Assembly: GCA_028282105.1 (NCBI GenBank)
Contig: JANQIO010000211.1
Coordinates: 1 to 40,791, forward strand
Origin: Halieaceae bacterium
GTDB lineage: Bacteria > Pseudomonadota > Gammaproteobacteria > Pseudomonadales > Halieaceae
Length of the DNA: 40,791 nucleotides
Direction: 5' to 3'
In this document: positions 17,050-23,903 of the stretch, in pieces
Layout: the number at the start of each line of letters is the position of its first letter
How positions within the stretch are numbered: the stretch's first letter is position 1
The notes under the pieces: model-generated
What the model saw: only the letters and a program-made list of their open reading frames with translations
The model's database searches: none
What the model was told of the DNA's origin: nothing
Made by a program: the position numbers and the translations under genes

Positions 17050-17078
17050 CCCTGGCGGCCCCTACGCTCCCGCCAGGG
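17050..17078. repeat. Perfect 9-bp inverted repeat in the rlmKL downstream spacer
   Basis: CCCTGGCGG (17050-17058) and CCGCCAGGG (17070-17078) are exact reverse complements separated by 11 bp. There is no T tract on either side that would make it a standard terminator. It ends 13 bp before the paired DnaA boxes. Confidence 0.75.
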
Positions 17079-17091
17079 ATCTGTCCACTAA

Positions 17092-17116
17092 CTTATCCAC
17101 AGATTTTGTGGATAAG
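17092..17116. promoter_or_regulatory. Inverted pair of perfect DnaA boxes
   Basis: TTATCCACA (17093-17101) and its reverse complement TGTGGATAA (17107-17115) lie 5 bp apart. With flanking bases they form a perfect 10-bp palindrome around GATTT. TTATCCACA is the strongest known DnaA-binding 9-mer. A third consensus match (TTATGCACA) is at 16902-16910. The site is 63 bp upstream of the flavodoxin-like gene. DnaA binding is predicted from sequence only. Confidence 0.55.
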
Positions 17117-17178
17117 GTTGTTGGCGATACCGCGCCGACCATGGCCAGGCTATCGGCCCCTGTGGTGAAATACGGGCC

Positions 17179-17637
17179 ATGCCGGCCTCCCTCCTGATCG
17201 TCTACCACTCCCAGAGCGGCGCCTCCTTTCGGCTGGCCGCCGCCGCCCGCCGCGGCGCGCTGTTGGAAGCCGATGTGAGCCTGGTCTGGCGCCGCGCCTG
17301 GGATGCCGGCATTGATGAACTGGCGGCCTGCAGCGGCTTGCTGCTGGTGGCGGCGGAGAATTCGGGCAGTCTGGCGGGCGGCATGAAGGACTTCCTGGAT
17401 CGCTGCTTTTACCCGGCCCAGCCGCTGCAGCTCAACCGGCCTTACGGACTGGTGGTGAGCTGCGGCAACGACGGTCGCAATACGGACAGCCAGGTGCAGC
17501 GCATTCTGCGCGGGGTGCCCATGAAACTGGTGGCGGAGCCACTGGTGTTGCGCGGTAAGCCCGGTCTTGAGCAGGATCGGGCCTGCGAAGAACTGGGCCA
17601 GGCCATGGCGGCCGGGCTGAGTATGGGGATTTACTGA
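17179..17637 (+). CDS. Flavodoxin-like FMN-dependent protein
   Basis: A 152-residue single-domain flavoprotein candidate. The N-terminal strand and phosphate-binding loop read LLIVYHSQSGAS (5-16), as in flavodoxins and NAD(P)H-dependent FMN reductases. AENSGSLAGGMKDFLDRCFY supplies the second FMN-contact loop and the helix typical of the flavodoxin_2/FMN_red group. GLVVSCGNDGRN forms the third loop. The likely role is a small cytoplasmic redox protein or quinone/FMN reductase; the partner is unknown. It is followed after 9 bp by the thioesterase gene, so the two are likely co-transcribed. Confidence 0.82.
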   Translation: MPASLLIVYHSQSGASFRLAAAARRGALLEADVSLVWRRAWDAGIDELAACSGLLLVAAENSGSLAGGMKDFLDRCFYPAQPLQLNRPYGLVVSCGNDGRNTDSQVQRILRGVPMKLVAEPLVLRGKPGLEQDRACEELGQAMAAGLSMGIY

Positions 17638-17646
17638 GGAGAGAGC

Positions 17647-18123
17647 ATGGACAGGGAAGTGCCGGAAGGCTTCCACAAACTTGAGGGCAAATTGGGGTTC
17701 ATTGACCAGTTGGCGCCGGTGTACCGGCGCGAGGGCAATCCTCCGACGATCGGTATGACGGTGCTGGACAAGCACACCAACCTGCTCAACATCTGCCACG
17801 GCGGGGTGCTGATGACCCTGGGGGACATGGCCGCCGCCTGGGCCGTCAACACCGAGCGCGGTGAACCGCTGCCGGCGCCTACCCTCAATCTCGGTTTTGA
17901 CTTCATGTCGGCCGCCCGCGAGGGCGACTGGCTGGAAGCCCGGGCGGATCAGGTCATGGTCAAGCGCCGGGTGGGCTTCGCCAGTGGCTTTATCCGCTGC
18001 GATGAGCGCCTGGTAAGCCGTTTCAGCGGCACCTTCTACCTGCCTGATCCCGGTGCCTTCGACGCCAACCAGGAACGTCTGGACAGCATGTTTTCCAACC
18101 TGGTCAAACCAGCTGGCGAATAA
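17647..18123 (+). CDS. PaaI-type hotdog-fold thioesterase
   Basis: A 158-residue hotdog protein. NICHGGVLMTLGDMAAAWA (49-67) is the PaaI/4HBT signature, with His51-Gly-Gly at the start of the central helix and Asp62 within it. TLNLGFDFMSAAREGDWLEA is the following strand pair. These enzymes hydrolyse acyl-CoA thioesters; the substrate cannot be read from sequence. A GGAGAGAG ribosome site immediately precedes the ATG. The last 20 bp overlap the 3' end of the convergent LysR gene. Confidence 0.88.
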   Translation: MDREVPEGFHKLEGKLGFIDQLAPVYRREGNPPTIGMTVLDKHTNLLNICHGGVLMTLGDMAAAWAVNTERGEPLPAPTLNLGFDFMSAAREGDWLEARADQVMVKRRVGFASGFIRCDERLVSRFSGTFYLPDPGAFDANQERLDSMFSNLVKPAGE

Positions 18124-18964
18124 ACGCCTCAGCGGCATTGCTGAGCCGCCGATTGCGGTGGTAGAGCAGGCCCAGCTGGCGTTGTGGAGCGACCCCGGGC
18201 ACCTTCAGGGGCACGAGGGGGTCCTGTAACATCGTCCTCGGCAGCAGCGTCCAGCCCAGCCCCACTGCCGCCATCATACGAATGGTTTCCAGATAGTTGG
18301 TGGACAGGGTGATGTCCAGCTTCAGGTCGCGGGCCTCGAATAGCTGGCGCACGATGCGGCCGGTAAACGTGCTGAGGCCCGGCAGAATCACCGGGTAATC
18401 GCACAGCGCGGCCAGTGACAGCTCGTCGCCCCGAGACAGTGGGTGTTCGGCGGTGGCCATGAAGTCGAGGGGGTCGTCCCAGACCGGGGTATAGACAATG
18501 TTGGGCTCCGGTTCGGGCGCCAGGGTGACTACCGCCAGTTCCACCTTGCAGCGCGTCAACTCATCGACGGCCTGTTCGGAATCCATGAAATCGATATCCA
18601 GCGCGACCTCGGGATAGGACTCGCTGTAACGCCGCAGTACCGGGGGAAGCCGGTGCAGACCGATGTGGTGACTGGTGCCCAGGCGCAGTCGTCCCGCCAC
18701 CTGGCCAGACAGGTCATCGATGGACTGGCGGGCCTGCAGCAGGTGGCCGCTGATGGCGCGTGCGTGGGGCAGCAGGGCATGACCTGCCTCGGTGAGGCTG
18801 ACCTGGCGTCCGATGCGATCAAACAGGCTGGTGCCCAGTTGCTGTTCCAGGGCGGCAATACGCTTGCTGACCGCAGGCTGGGTGATGTGCAGGGCCTCCG
18901 CGGCGGCGGAGAAGGAGGCGTTTTCCGCCACCTGCAGAAAGGCTTCAAGGCTCTGGGTATCCAT
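18104..18964 (-). CDS. LysR-type transcriptional regulator divergent from leuC
   Basis: A 286-residue LysR regulator. The winged helix-turn-helix is at about 3-60, with NASFSAAAEALHITQPAVSK and RIAALEQQLGTSLFDR. The co-inducer-binding domain runs from about residue 90 onward. I take the ATG at 18964 (MDTQSLEAFLQVAE) over an in-frame ATG 33 bp upstream because LysR proteins begin about there. It is transcribed away from leuC across a 125-bp spacer that contains a perfect palindrome with T-N11-A geometry, so control of leuCDB and of itself is likely. That is inference from position. A LysR gene next to leuC is also what I recall in Pseudomonas. Confidence 0.93.
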   Translation of the reverse strand: MDTQSLEAFLQVAENASFSAAAEALHITQPAVSKRIAALEQQLGTSLFDRIGRQVSLTEAGHALLPHARAISGHLLQARQSIDDLSGQVAGRLRLGTSHHIGLHRLPPVLRRYSESYPEVALDIDFMDSEQAVDELTRCKVELAVVTLAPEPEPNIVYTPVWDDPLDFMATAEHPLSRGDELSLAALCDYPVILPGLSTFTGRIVRQLFEARDLKLDITLSTNYLETIRMMAAVGLGWTLLPRTMLQDPLVPLKVPGVAPQRQLGLLYHRNRRLSNAAEAFIRQLV

Positions 18965-18993
18965 AAGCACAAAGGGTAGCCGGATACTTCTTG

Positions 18994-19012
18994 GCATTCC
19001 AGTTAGGAATGC
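18994..19012. promoter_or_regulatory. LysR-type operator palindrome between lysR and leuC
   Basis: GCATTCC-AGTTA-GGAATGC is a perfect 7-bp inverted repeat with a 5-bp spacer. Its core ATTCC-N5-GGAAT has the T-N11-A form bound by LysR proteins. It lies 30 bp from the LysR start codon and about 21 bp upstream of the putative leuC -35 box, the usual place for a regulator-binding site. Confidence 0.65.
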
Positions 19013-19016
19013 TATC

Positions 19017-19042
19017 GATAAAAAATATGAATTTGTTTTATC
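19017..19042. repeat. Second inverted repeat in the leuC promoter region
   Basis: GATAAAA (19017-19023) and TTTTATC (19036-19042) are exact reverse complements around a 12-bp A/T-rich centre. The right arm overlaps the putative leuC -35 box (19033-19038). This is a plausible second (activation) half of the LysR regulatory site. Confidence 0.5.
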
Positions 19043-19061
19043 AGTGGCCGGGTCCTAGACT
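19033..19061 (+). promoter_or_regulatory. Putative leuCDB-asd promoter
   Basis: TTGTTT (19033-19038) and TAGACT (19056-19061) are separated by exactly 17 bp, with expected transcription start near 19068 and a leader of about 22 nt before the leuC ATG. No leucine-rich leader peptide or attenuator is visible, which points to regulator-based rather than attenuation control. Confidence 0.6.
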
Positions 19062-19089
19062 AGCGCTCTTTTCCCCGGGGACCCAGCCC

Positions 19090-20538
19090 ATGACTGCACG
19101 CACCTTGTACGACAAGCTTTGGGAACGCCACCTGGTCGAGGAACTCGACGGCGGCTCTGCACTCATCTACATCGACCGCCACCTGTTGCACGAGGTGACC
19201 TCACCGCAGGCGTTTGAAGGCCTGCGAATCGCGGGCCGCGCACCGTGGCGGATCGATGCCAACCTGGCTACGCCAGACCACAACGTGCCCACCGCCAGCG
19301 ACGAGCGCAGTGGCGGGGTGGCCGGTATTGTCGATCCCGTGTCCCGCCTACAGGTGCAGACCCTGGATGAGAACTGCCGCGATTTCAATATTGTCGAGTT
19401 CGAGATCAATGACCGGCGCCAGGGCATCGTGCACGTCATCGGCCCGGAACTGGGCGCAACGCTGCCGGGGATGACCGTGGTCTGCGGCGACTCCCACACC
19501 GCCACCCACGGCGCCCTGGGCGCCATGGCCCAGGGTATCGGCACGTCGGAGGTTGAACATGTGCTCGCTACCCAGTGCCTGGTGCAGAAAAAGATGAAGA
19601 ACATGCGCGTCCAGGTAGACGGTGTGCTGCCGCTGGGGGTGACTGCAAAAGACGTTGTGCTGGCGGTGATTGGCAAGATTGGCACCGCTGGGGGTACCGG
19701 TCACGCCATCGAGTTTGCCGGTGAGGCGATTCGGGCCATGAGCATGGAAGGCCGCATGACGCTCTGCAATATGGCGATTGAAGCCGGCGCCAGGATTGGC
19801 CTGGTGGCGGTGGACGAGGTGACCCTGCACTACGTGCGCGGTAAGCCCTTCGCGCCCAGTGGCGAGCTCTGGGCGCTTGCTGAACAGGACTGGCGCGAGC
19901 TGCATTCAGACGCGGAGGCGCATTTCGACACCGTGGTGGAACTGCGCGCCGAGGACATCGCCCCGCAGGTGACCTGGGGCACCTCGCCGGAAATGGTGCT
20001 GCCGGTGAGCGGCCGCGTGCCGGACCCGGCCAGCATCGATGATGAAACCCGCCGCGGCGCCGTGGAGCGCGCCCTGGAATACATGGGCCTGGAAGCGGGC
20101 CAGGCGATCACCGCGATTCGCCCGGACCGGGTGTTTATCGGCTCCTGCACCAACTCCCGGATTGAGGACCTGCGCGCGGCGGCCGCCGTGGTGCGTGGCC
20201 GCCAGGTGGCGGACGGTGTAAAGCAGGCGTTGGTAGTGCCGGGCTCCGGCGCCGTCAAGGCCCAGGCAGAGGCGGAGGGTCTGGACCAGGTGTTCCTGGC
20301 GGCGGGGATGGAGTGGCGTGAGCCCGGCTGCTCGATGTGCCTGGCTATGAACGCGGACAAGCTCGGTCCCGGTGAGCACTGCGCCTCGACGTCGAACCGT
20401 AATTTCGAGGGCCGACAGGGCTTCGGAGGGCGCACCCATCTGGTGAGCCCGGCGATGGCCGCGGCGGCGGCGGTCACCGGTCACTTTGTGGATGTCAGGG
20501 AACTGGAGCTGCAACAGCCGGCGGGAGGTGAAGCATGA
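19090..20538 (+). CDS. leuC: 3-isopropylmalate dehydratase large subunit
   Basis: The catalytic large subunit of isopropylmalate isomerase, which with LeuD interconverts 2- and 3-isopropylmalate in leucine synthesis. The product is 482 residues from the ATG at 19090 ([14 protein letters not shown]), the standard N-terminus. An upstream in-frame ATG at 18991 lies inside the regulatory palindrome and is rejected. The 4Fe-4S ligands are visible: Cys353 in IGSCTNSR, and Cys414 and Cys417 in [25 protein letters not shown] and NRNFEGRQG are family signatures. The stop overlaps the leuD start by 4 bp. Confidence 0.97.
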   Translation: MTARTLYDKLWERHLVEELDGGSALIYIDRHLLHEVTSPQAFEGLRIAGRAPWRIDANLATPDHNVPTASDERSGGVAGIVDPVSRLQVQTLDENCRDFNIVEFEINDRRQGIVHVIGPELGATLPGMTVVCGDSHTATHGALGAMAQGIGTSEVEHVLATQCLVQKKMKNMRVQVDGVLPLGVTAKDVVLAVIGKIGTAGGTGHAIEFAGEAIRAMSMEGRMTLCNMAIEAGARIGLVAVDEVTLHYVRGKPFAPSGELWALAEQDWRELHSDAEAHFDTVVELRAEDIAPQVTWGTSPEMVLPVSGRVPDPASIDDETRRGAVERALEYMGLEAGQAITAIRPDRVFIGSCTNSRIEDLRAAAAVVRGRQVADGVKQALVVPGSGAVKAQAEAEGLDQVFLAAGMEWREPGCSMCLAMNADKLGPGEHCASTSNRNFEGRQGFGGRTHLVSPAMAAAAAVTGHFVDVRELELQQPAGGEA

Positions 20539-21197
20539 AGCCGTTTACCGTACACACGGGCCTGGTGGCGCCCATGGATCGCGCCAATGTCGATACCGAC
20601 ATGATAATTCCCAAGCAGTTTCTCAAGTCGATCAAGCGCTCGGGTTTTGGGCCCAACCTGTTCGACGAACTGCGCTACCTGGATGAAGGCCAGCCTGGCC
20701 AGGATTGCAGTCAGCGTCCGCTCAACACCGAATTCCCCCTCAACTTGTCCCGCTACCGGGGTGCGTCGGTACTGCTGGCGCGGGAGAACTTCGGCTGTGG
20801 CTCCTCGCGCGAACATGCCCCCTGGGCTCTGGAGGACTACGGGTTCCGCTGCGTCATCGCCCCCAGCTTCGCGGATATCTTCTACAACAACTGCTTCAAG
20901 AACGGCGTGCTGCCGCTGGTGCTGGATGCGGCCAAGGTCGAGGAGCTGTTCCAGGCCCTGTACGCCGAAGAGGGGTATCAACTGACGGTCGACCTGCAGC
21001 GCCAGTGCCTGCTGGAAACGGATGGCACCGAAACGGCGTTTGAGGTGGAGGAATACCGGCGCTACCGGCTGCTCAACGGGCTGGACGATATCGGTATCAC
21101 CCTCGAGCACGCCGACAGTATCCGTGACTACGAAGCGCAGGCGCGGCGGGATCGCCCGTGGCTGTTCGACGCCGTGTCGGCGGAGCAGGGCGCATGA
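20535..21197 (+). CDS. leuD: 3-isopropylmalate dehydratase small subunit
   Basis: The small (swivelling) subunit of isopropylmalate isomerase, 220 residues. Signatures are [16 protein letters not shown] near the N-terminus and [15 protein letters not shown] with Cys88, which shape the substrate-binding side of the LeuCD active site. Its ATG overlaps the leuC stop (ATGA) and its stop overlaps the leuB ATG (ATGA), so translation of all three genes is coupled. It is slightly longer than the E. coli protein because of the C-terminal tail. Confidence 0.96.
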   Translation: MKPFTVHTGLVAPMDRANVDTDMIIPKQFLKSIKRSGFGPNLFDELRYLDEGQPGQDCSQRPLNTEFPLNLSRYRGASVLLARENFGCGSSREHAPWALEDYGFRCVIAPSFADIFYNNCFKNGVLPLVLDAAKVEELFQALYAEEGYQLTVDLQRQCLLETDGTETAFEVEEYRRYRLLNGLDDIGITLEHADSIRDYEAQARRDRPWLFDAVSAEQGA

Positions 21198-22294
21198 CGC
21201 GCCGGGTGTTGGTCCTGCCGGGGGATCATATCGGCCCGGAGGTGGTGCGCGAAGCGCGCCGGGTGCTGGAAGTCGTTGCCGCGGGCTTTGGGCTCGCGCT
21301 GGAACTGGATGAGGGTCTGATCGGTGGCGCTGCCCTGGAGGCCAGTGGAGAGCCGCTGCCCGCTGAAACCCTGGCCAGTGCGCGTCATGCGGATGCCATT
21401 CTGCTGGGCGCGGTCGGCGGGCCGGAGTGGGACCAGGTGGAGCGCGATCTCAGGCCGGAGCGGGGGCTGCTGAAGATACGGTCGGAACTGGGTCTGTTTG
21501 GCAACCTGCGCCCGGCTATTCTCTACCCGCAGCTGGCCGCGGCGTCCAGTCTGCGGCCAGAGGTCGTGGCGGGGCTGGACATTCTCATCGTGCGTGAACT
21601 GACAGGCGGCATTTATTTCGGTGAGCCGCGCGGTATCCGCACCCTCGAGAACGGTGAGCGAGAGGGTTACAACACCTATGTGTACAAGGAATCGGAGATA
21701 GAGCGAATCGGTCGCCTCGCCTTCGAGTCGGCTGCCAAGCGCGACGGCCGCCTGTGTTCAGTCGACAAGTCCAACGTGCTGGAAGTAACGGTGCTGTGGC
21801 GCGAAGTCATGGACCGGCTGGCCGCGGACTATCCCGACGTCGAGCTGTCCCATATGTATGTGGACAATGCGGCCATGCAACTGGTGCGCGCGCCCAAACA
21901 GTTCGACGTCGTCGTCACCGGCAATATGTTCGGCGACATCCTCTCTGATGCTGCCGCGATGCTGACTGGCTCGATCGGCATGCTGCCTTCGGCGTCCCTG
22001 GATGTGGCTTCCCGCGGGATGTACGAGCCCTGCCACGGCTCGGCCCCGGATATTTCCGGCCAGGGCCTGGCCAACCCCCTGGCCACTATCCTGTCGGTGG
22101 CCATGATGCTGCGCTACTCCCTGGATGCACCGGCGGCGGCCGCTGCCGTGGAAGCCGCGGTGAGCCGGGTGCTGGACGATGGCCTGCGCACGGCAGATAT
22201 CTGCACCAGCGCAGATCAACAGGTGAGCACCAGCGCCATGGGTGATGCGGTGGTGGCGGCACTGGAGGCGCAAATGCTGGAGGAGTCTGCCTGA
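21194..22294 (+). CDS. leuB: 3-isopropylmalate dehydrogenase
   Basis: NAD-dependent oxidative decarboxylation of 3-isopropylmalate, the third leucine-specific step. The product is 366 residues from the ATG at 21194 ([18 protein letters not shown]), which overlaps the leuD stop. Family features are [55 protein letters not shown], and the metal/NAD region [20 protein letters not shown]. One oddity is that the usual PGDGIGPE loop reads PGDHIGPE. The stop overlaps the asd ATG by one base (TGATG). Confidence 0.96.
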   Translation: MTRRVLVLPGDHIGPEVVREARRVLEVVAAGFGLALELDEGLIGGAALEASGEPLPAETLASARHADAILLGAVGGPEWDQVERDLRPERGLLKIRSELGLFGNLRPAILYPQLAAASSLRPEVVAGLDILIVRELTGGIYFGEPRGIRTLENGEREGYNTYVYKESEIERIGRLAFESAAKRDGRLCSVDKSNVLEVTVLWREVMDRLAADYPDVELSHMYVDNAAMQLVRAPKQFDVVVTGNMFGDILSDAAAMLTGSIGMLPSASLDVASRGMYEPCHGSAPDISGQGLANPLATILSVAMMLRYSLDAPAAAAAVEAAVSRVLDDGLRTADICTSADQQVSTSAMGDAVVAALEAQMLEESA

Positions 22295-23313
22295 TGGACA
22301 AGGTCAATGTAGCGGTAGTAGGTGCCACCGGCGCGGTGGGCGAAGCCATGCTCGAGATACTTGAGGAGCGTGATTTCCCCGTGGATACCCTGTACCCCCT
22401 CGCCAGCAGCCGCTCGGCGGGCTCCACGGTCAATTTCCGCAACCGTGCACACACGGTGGAAGATCTGGCGAGCTTTGATTTTTCCAGGGCCACCATAGGC
22501 CTGTTCTCCGCCGGCGGCAGTGTCTCCGCCGAGCATGCGCCCCGGGCGGCGGCTGCGGGCTGCGTGGTCATCGACAATACCTCGCATTTTCGGCGCGAAG
22601 CCGATATCCCGCTGGTGGTGCCCGAGGTCAACGAGGCGGCGATTGCGGACTACCGGTCGCGTGGCATCATCGCCAACCCCAACTGCTCGACCATCCAGAT
22701 GCTGGTGGCGCTCAAGCCACTGCACGATGCCGCAGGCATTGAGCGCATTAATGTCTGTACCTACCAGGCGGTGTCCGGTACCGGTAAGTCAGCCATCGAG
22801 GAACTGGCGGGGCAGACGGCTCGCCTGCTCAACGGGCGGCCTGCGGAGGCCGACGTCTATCCGGTGCAGATCGCATTCAACGCCCTGCCGCATATCGACA
22901 GCTTCCAGGACAATGGTTACACCCGTGAAGAAATGAAGATGGTGTGGGAAACCCAGAAGATCCTTGGCGATGACAGTATTCAGGTCAATCCGACCTGTGT
23001 GCGGATTCCGGTGTTTTTCGGCCACTCCGAGGCGGTGCATATCGAAACCCGCGACAAACTCAGCGCTGAGGCGGCCCGCGCCCTGCTGGAGGCGGCCCCC
23101 GGGGTGACAGTGATTGATGATCACGAAGATGGCGGCTACCCGACGGCTGTCGGCGAGGCAGCGGGGTCTGATCCGGTATTCGTCGGACGCATTAGAGAAG
23201 ATATCTCGCACCCCCGCGGACTCGATCTGTGGGTCGTTTCCGATAACGTTCGCAAAGGCGCTGCACTCAACAGTGTGCAGATTGCCGAGTGCTTGCTAAA
23301 AACATATTTATAA
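22294..23313 (+). CDS. asd: Aspartate-semialdehyde dehydrogenase
   Basis: NADPH-dependent reduction of aspartyl phosphate to aspartate semialdehyde, the branch point to lysine, threonine, methionine and diaminopimelate. The product is 339 residues. The nucleotide-binding loop VGATGAVGEAML (9-20), active-site Cys131 in NPNCSTIQM, TYQAVSGTGKSAIEEL, and VRIPVFFGHSEAVHIE are all in place. It is the last gene of the leuCDB-asd block. A large non-coding spacer follows. Confidence 0.96.
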   Translation: MDKVNVAVVGATGAVGEAMLEILEERDFPVDTLYPLASSRSAGSTVNFRNRAHTVEDLASFDFSRATIGLFSAGGSVSAEHAPRAAAAGCVVIDNTSHFRREADIPLVVPEVNEAAIADYRSRGIIANPNCSTIQMLVALKPLHDAAGIERINVCTYQAVSGTGKSAIEELAGQTARLLNGRPAEADVYPVQIAFNALPHIDSFQDNGYTREEMKMVWETQKILGDDSIQVNPTCVRIPVFFGHSEAVHIETRDKLSAEAARALLEAAPGVTVIDDHEDGGYPTAVGEAAGSDPVFVGRIREDISHPRGLDLWVVSDNVRKGAALNSVQIAECLLKTYL

Positions 23314-23628
23314 AAGATACTTACGCCCGTAAGTGTAGGAATATTCTAGGTTTTGCGGTTTTTCGGCGAGGGAAACTATGCGCCGGTCGCGGCCCAAAAC
23401 CAAGGGTAACGGAAGGCAGCTTTCGGGCTGCTTAAACGTGCACCGGCAACTGAACGGCAATAACAAGCGCCGGAGATAACGCACAGATCGTCACATTTCG
23501 ACATTTTTAGCTCGCAGATCAAAAGGGGACTGAGTAAGCTGCGAATCAACTGACCGGTGGGATGCTTGTTTGCCTTGGGCAATACACAGCCAGAACTCAG
23601 GCAAGACAGCGTGCCAGGATCAGTGCAG

Positions 23629-23644
23629 GGCCGGCCAGCCGGCC
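23629..23644. repeat. GC-rich palindrome upstream of the 12-bp array
   Basis: GGCCGGC-CA-GCCGGCC is a perfect 7-bp inverted repeat with a 2-bp centre, ending 6 bp before the 12-bp repeat array. It has no T run after it. Confidence 0.7.
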
Positions 23645-23650
23645 AAACGA

Positions 23651-23686
23651 TAGACCAGGTAGTAGACCTGGTAACAGACCAGGTGG
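23651..23686. repeat. Three 12-bp repeats with alternating orientation of a 7-mer
   Basis: The units are TAGACCAGGTAG, TAGACCTGGTAA and CAGACCAGGTGG at 23651, 23663 and 23675. Within them ACCAGGT, ACCTGGT and ACCAGGT alternate in orientation at 12-bp steps, so adjacent units form inverted repeats roughly one helical turn apart. This is the geometry of a multi-dimer protein-binding site or of a folded RNA. Confidence 0.75.
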
Positions 23687-23705
23687 TAGCAGGAAGACGA
23701 CCGGC

Positions 23706-23727
23706 ATGCAGGGGATATGCAGGGGAT
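23706..23727. repeat. Two tandem 11-bp repeats containing AGGGGATA
   Basis: ATGCAGGGGAT occurs twice head to tail (23706-23716, 23717-23727). The AGGGGATA core (23710-23717 and 23721-23728) is the same core found in the 15-bp repeats 100 bp downstream. Confidence 0.75.
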
Positions 23728-23820
23728 AGTCAGTCGATACCAGGAGTGTGACTTCCTGGGCTTCCCGCGAGTTACCAGCAGTGCACCGGTACGCCGGAAT
23801 GCTGGTTCGGTGAAACGAGG

Positions 23821-23879
23821 CCGTTTTCTAGGGGATAGCTGTCTAGGGGATAGCTGTCCAGGGGATAGCGGTAAAACGG
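23821..23879. repeat. Three 15-bp repeats enclosed by a 7-bp inverted repeat
   Basis: CTAGGGGATAGCTGT occurs twice exactly (23828-23842, 23843-23857), followed by a variant, CCAGGGGATAGCGGT (23858-23872). The block is bounded exactly by CCGTTTT (23821-23827) and AAAACGG (23873-23879), which are reverse complements. It ends 24 bp before the fimV ATG, inside the expected promoter/leader. Confidence 0.8.
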
Positions 23880-23883
23880 TCAT

Positions 23884-23889
23884 TAGAAT
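23884..23889 (+). promoter_or_regulatory. Possible fimV -10 box
   Basis: TAGAAT (23884-23889) is a good -10 match 14 bp before the fimV ATG. No -35 match is seen at the right distance, where the third 15-bp repeat lies instead. If real, the promoter would probably depend on an activator, and the leader would be very short. Confidence 0.3.
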
Positions 23890-23903
23890 AATAAGGCGAC
23901 TTT

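Larger units (their letters stand above)
16868..17178. other. 311-bp non-coding spacer with DnaA boxes, AT-rich tract and stem-loops
   Basis: No credible gene lies here. In order the spacer holds: a consensus DnaA box TTATGCACA (16902-16910); a stem-loop (16921-16943); an A/T-rich tract (about 16961-17036) in an otherwise GC-rich window; a perfect 9-bp stem-loop (17050-17078); and two perfect DnaA boxes facing each other (17093-17115). It separates rlmKL from a flavodoxin-like gene. The arrangement suggests a DnaA-binding control or titration site; that role is inference. Confidence 0.6.
23314..23903. other. 590-bp repeat-rich non-coding spacer between asd and fimV
   Basis: No convincing gene on either strand. 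The first third has short stem-loops: ATACTTAC-GCCC-GTAAGTGT at 23317-23336, and GCAGC/GCTGC at 23416-23431. The part closest to fimV is built from short repeats, listed separately: a 7-bp GC-rich hairpin, a 12-bp periodic array, five AGGGGATA boxes, and a CCGTTTT/AAAACGG pair enclosing three 15-bp units. It must contain the fimV promoter and 5' leader and could hold a non-coding RNA; no such RNA family is recognised. Confidence 0.6.

Noticed and set aside
16868-17178. Chromosomal replication origin (oriC)
   Set aside because: There are only three DnaA boxes and no dnaA, dnaN, rpmH or mnmG nearby. The same gene neighbourhood in Pseudomonas, as I recall, is far from oriC. The neighbouring flavodoxin-like protein is not MioC by sequence. 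Kept as a DnaA-binding candidate only.
17062-18138. 358-codon minus-strand open frame opposite the flavodoxin-like and thioesterase genes
   Set aside because: Both sense genes have family motifs and good spacing. The antisense frame also covers the DnaA-box spacer and resembles nothing.
23557-23883. Small open frames of 64 and 87 codons in the fimV upstream spacer
   Set aside because: Their sequences are mainly translations of the short tandem repeats, with no ribosome site or homology that I recognise.
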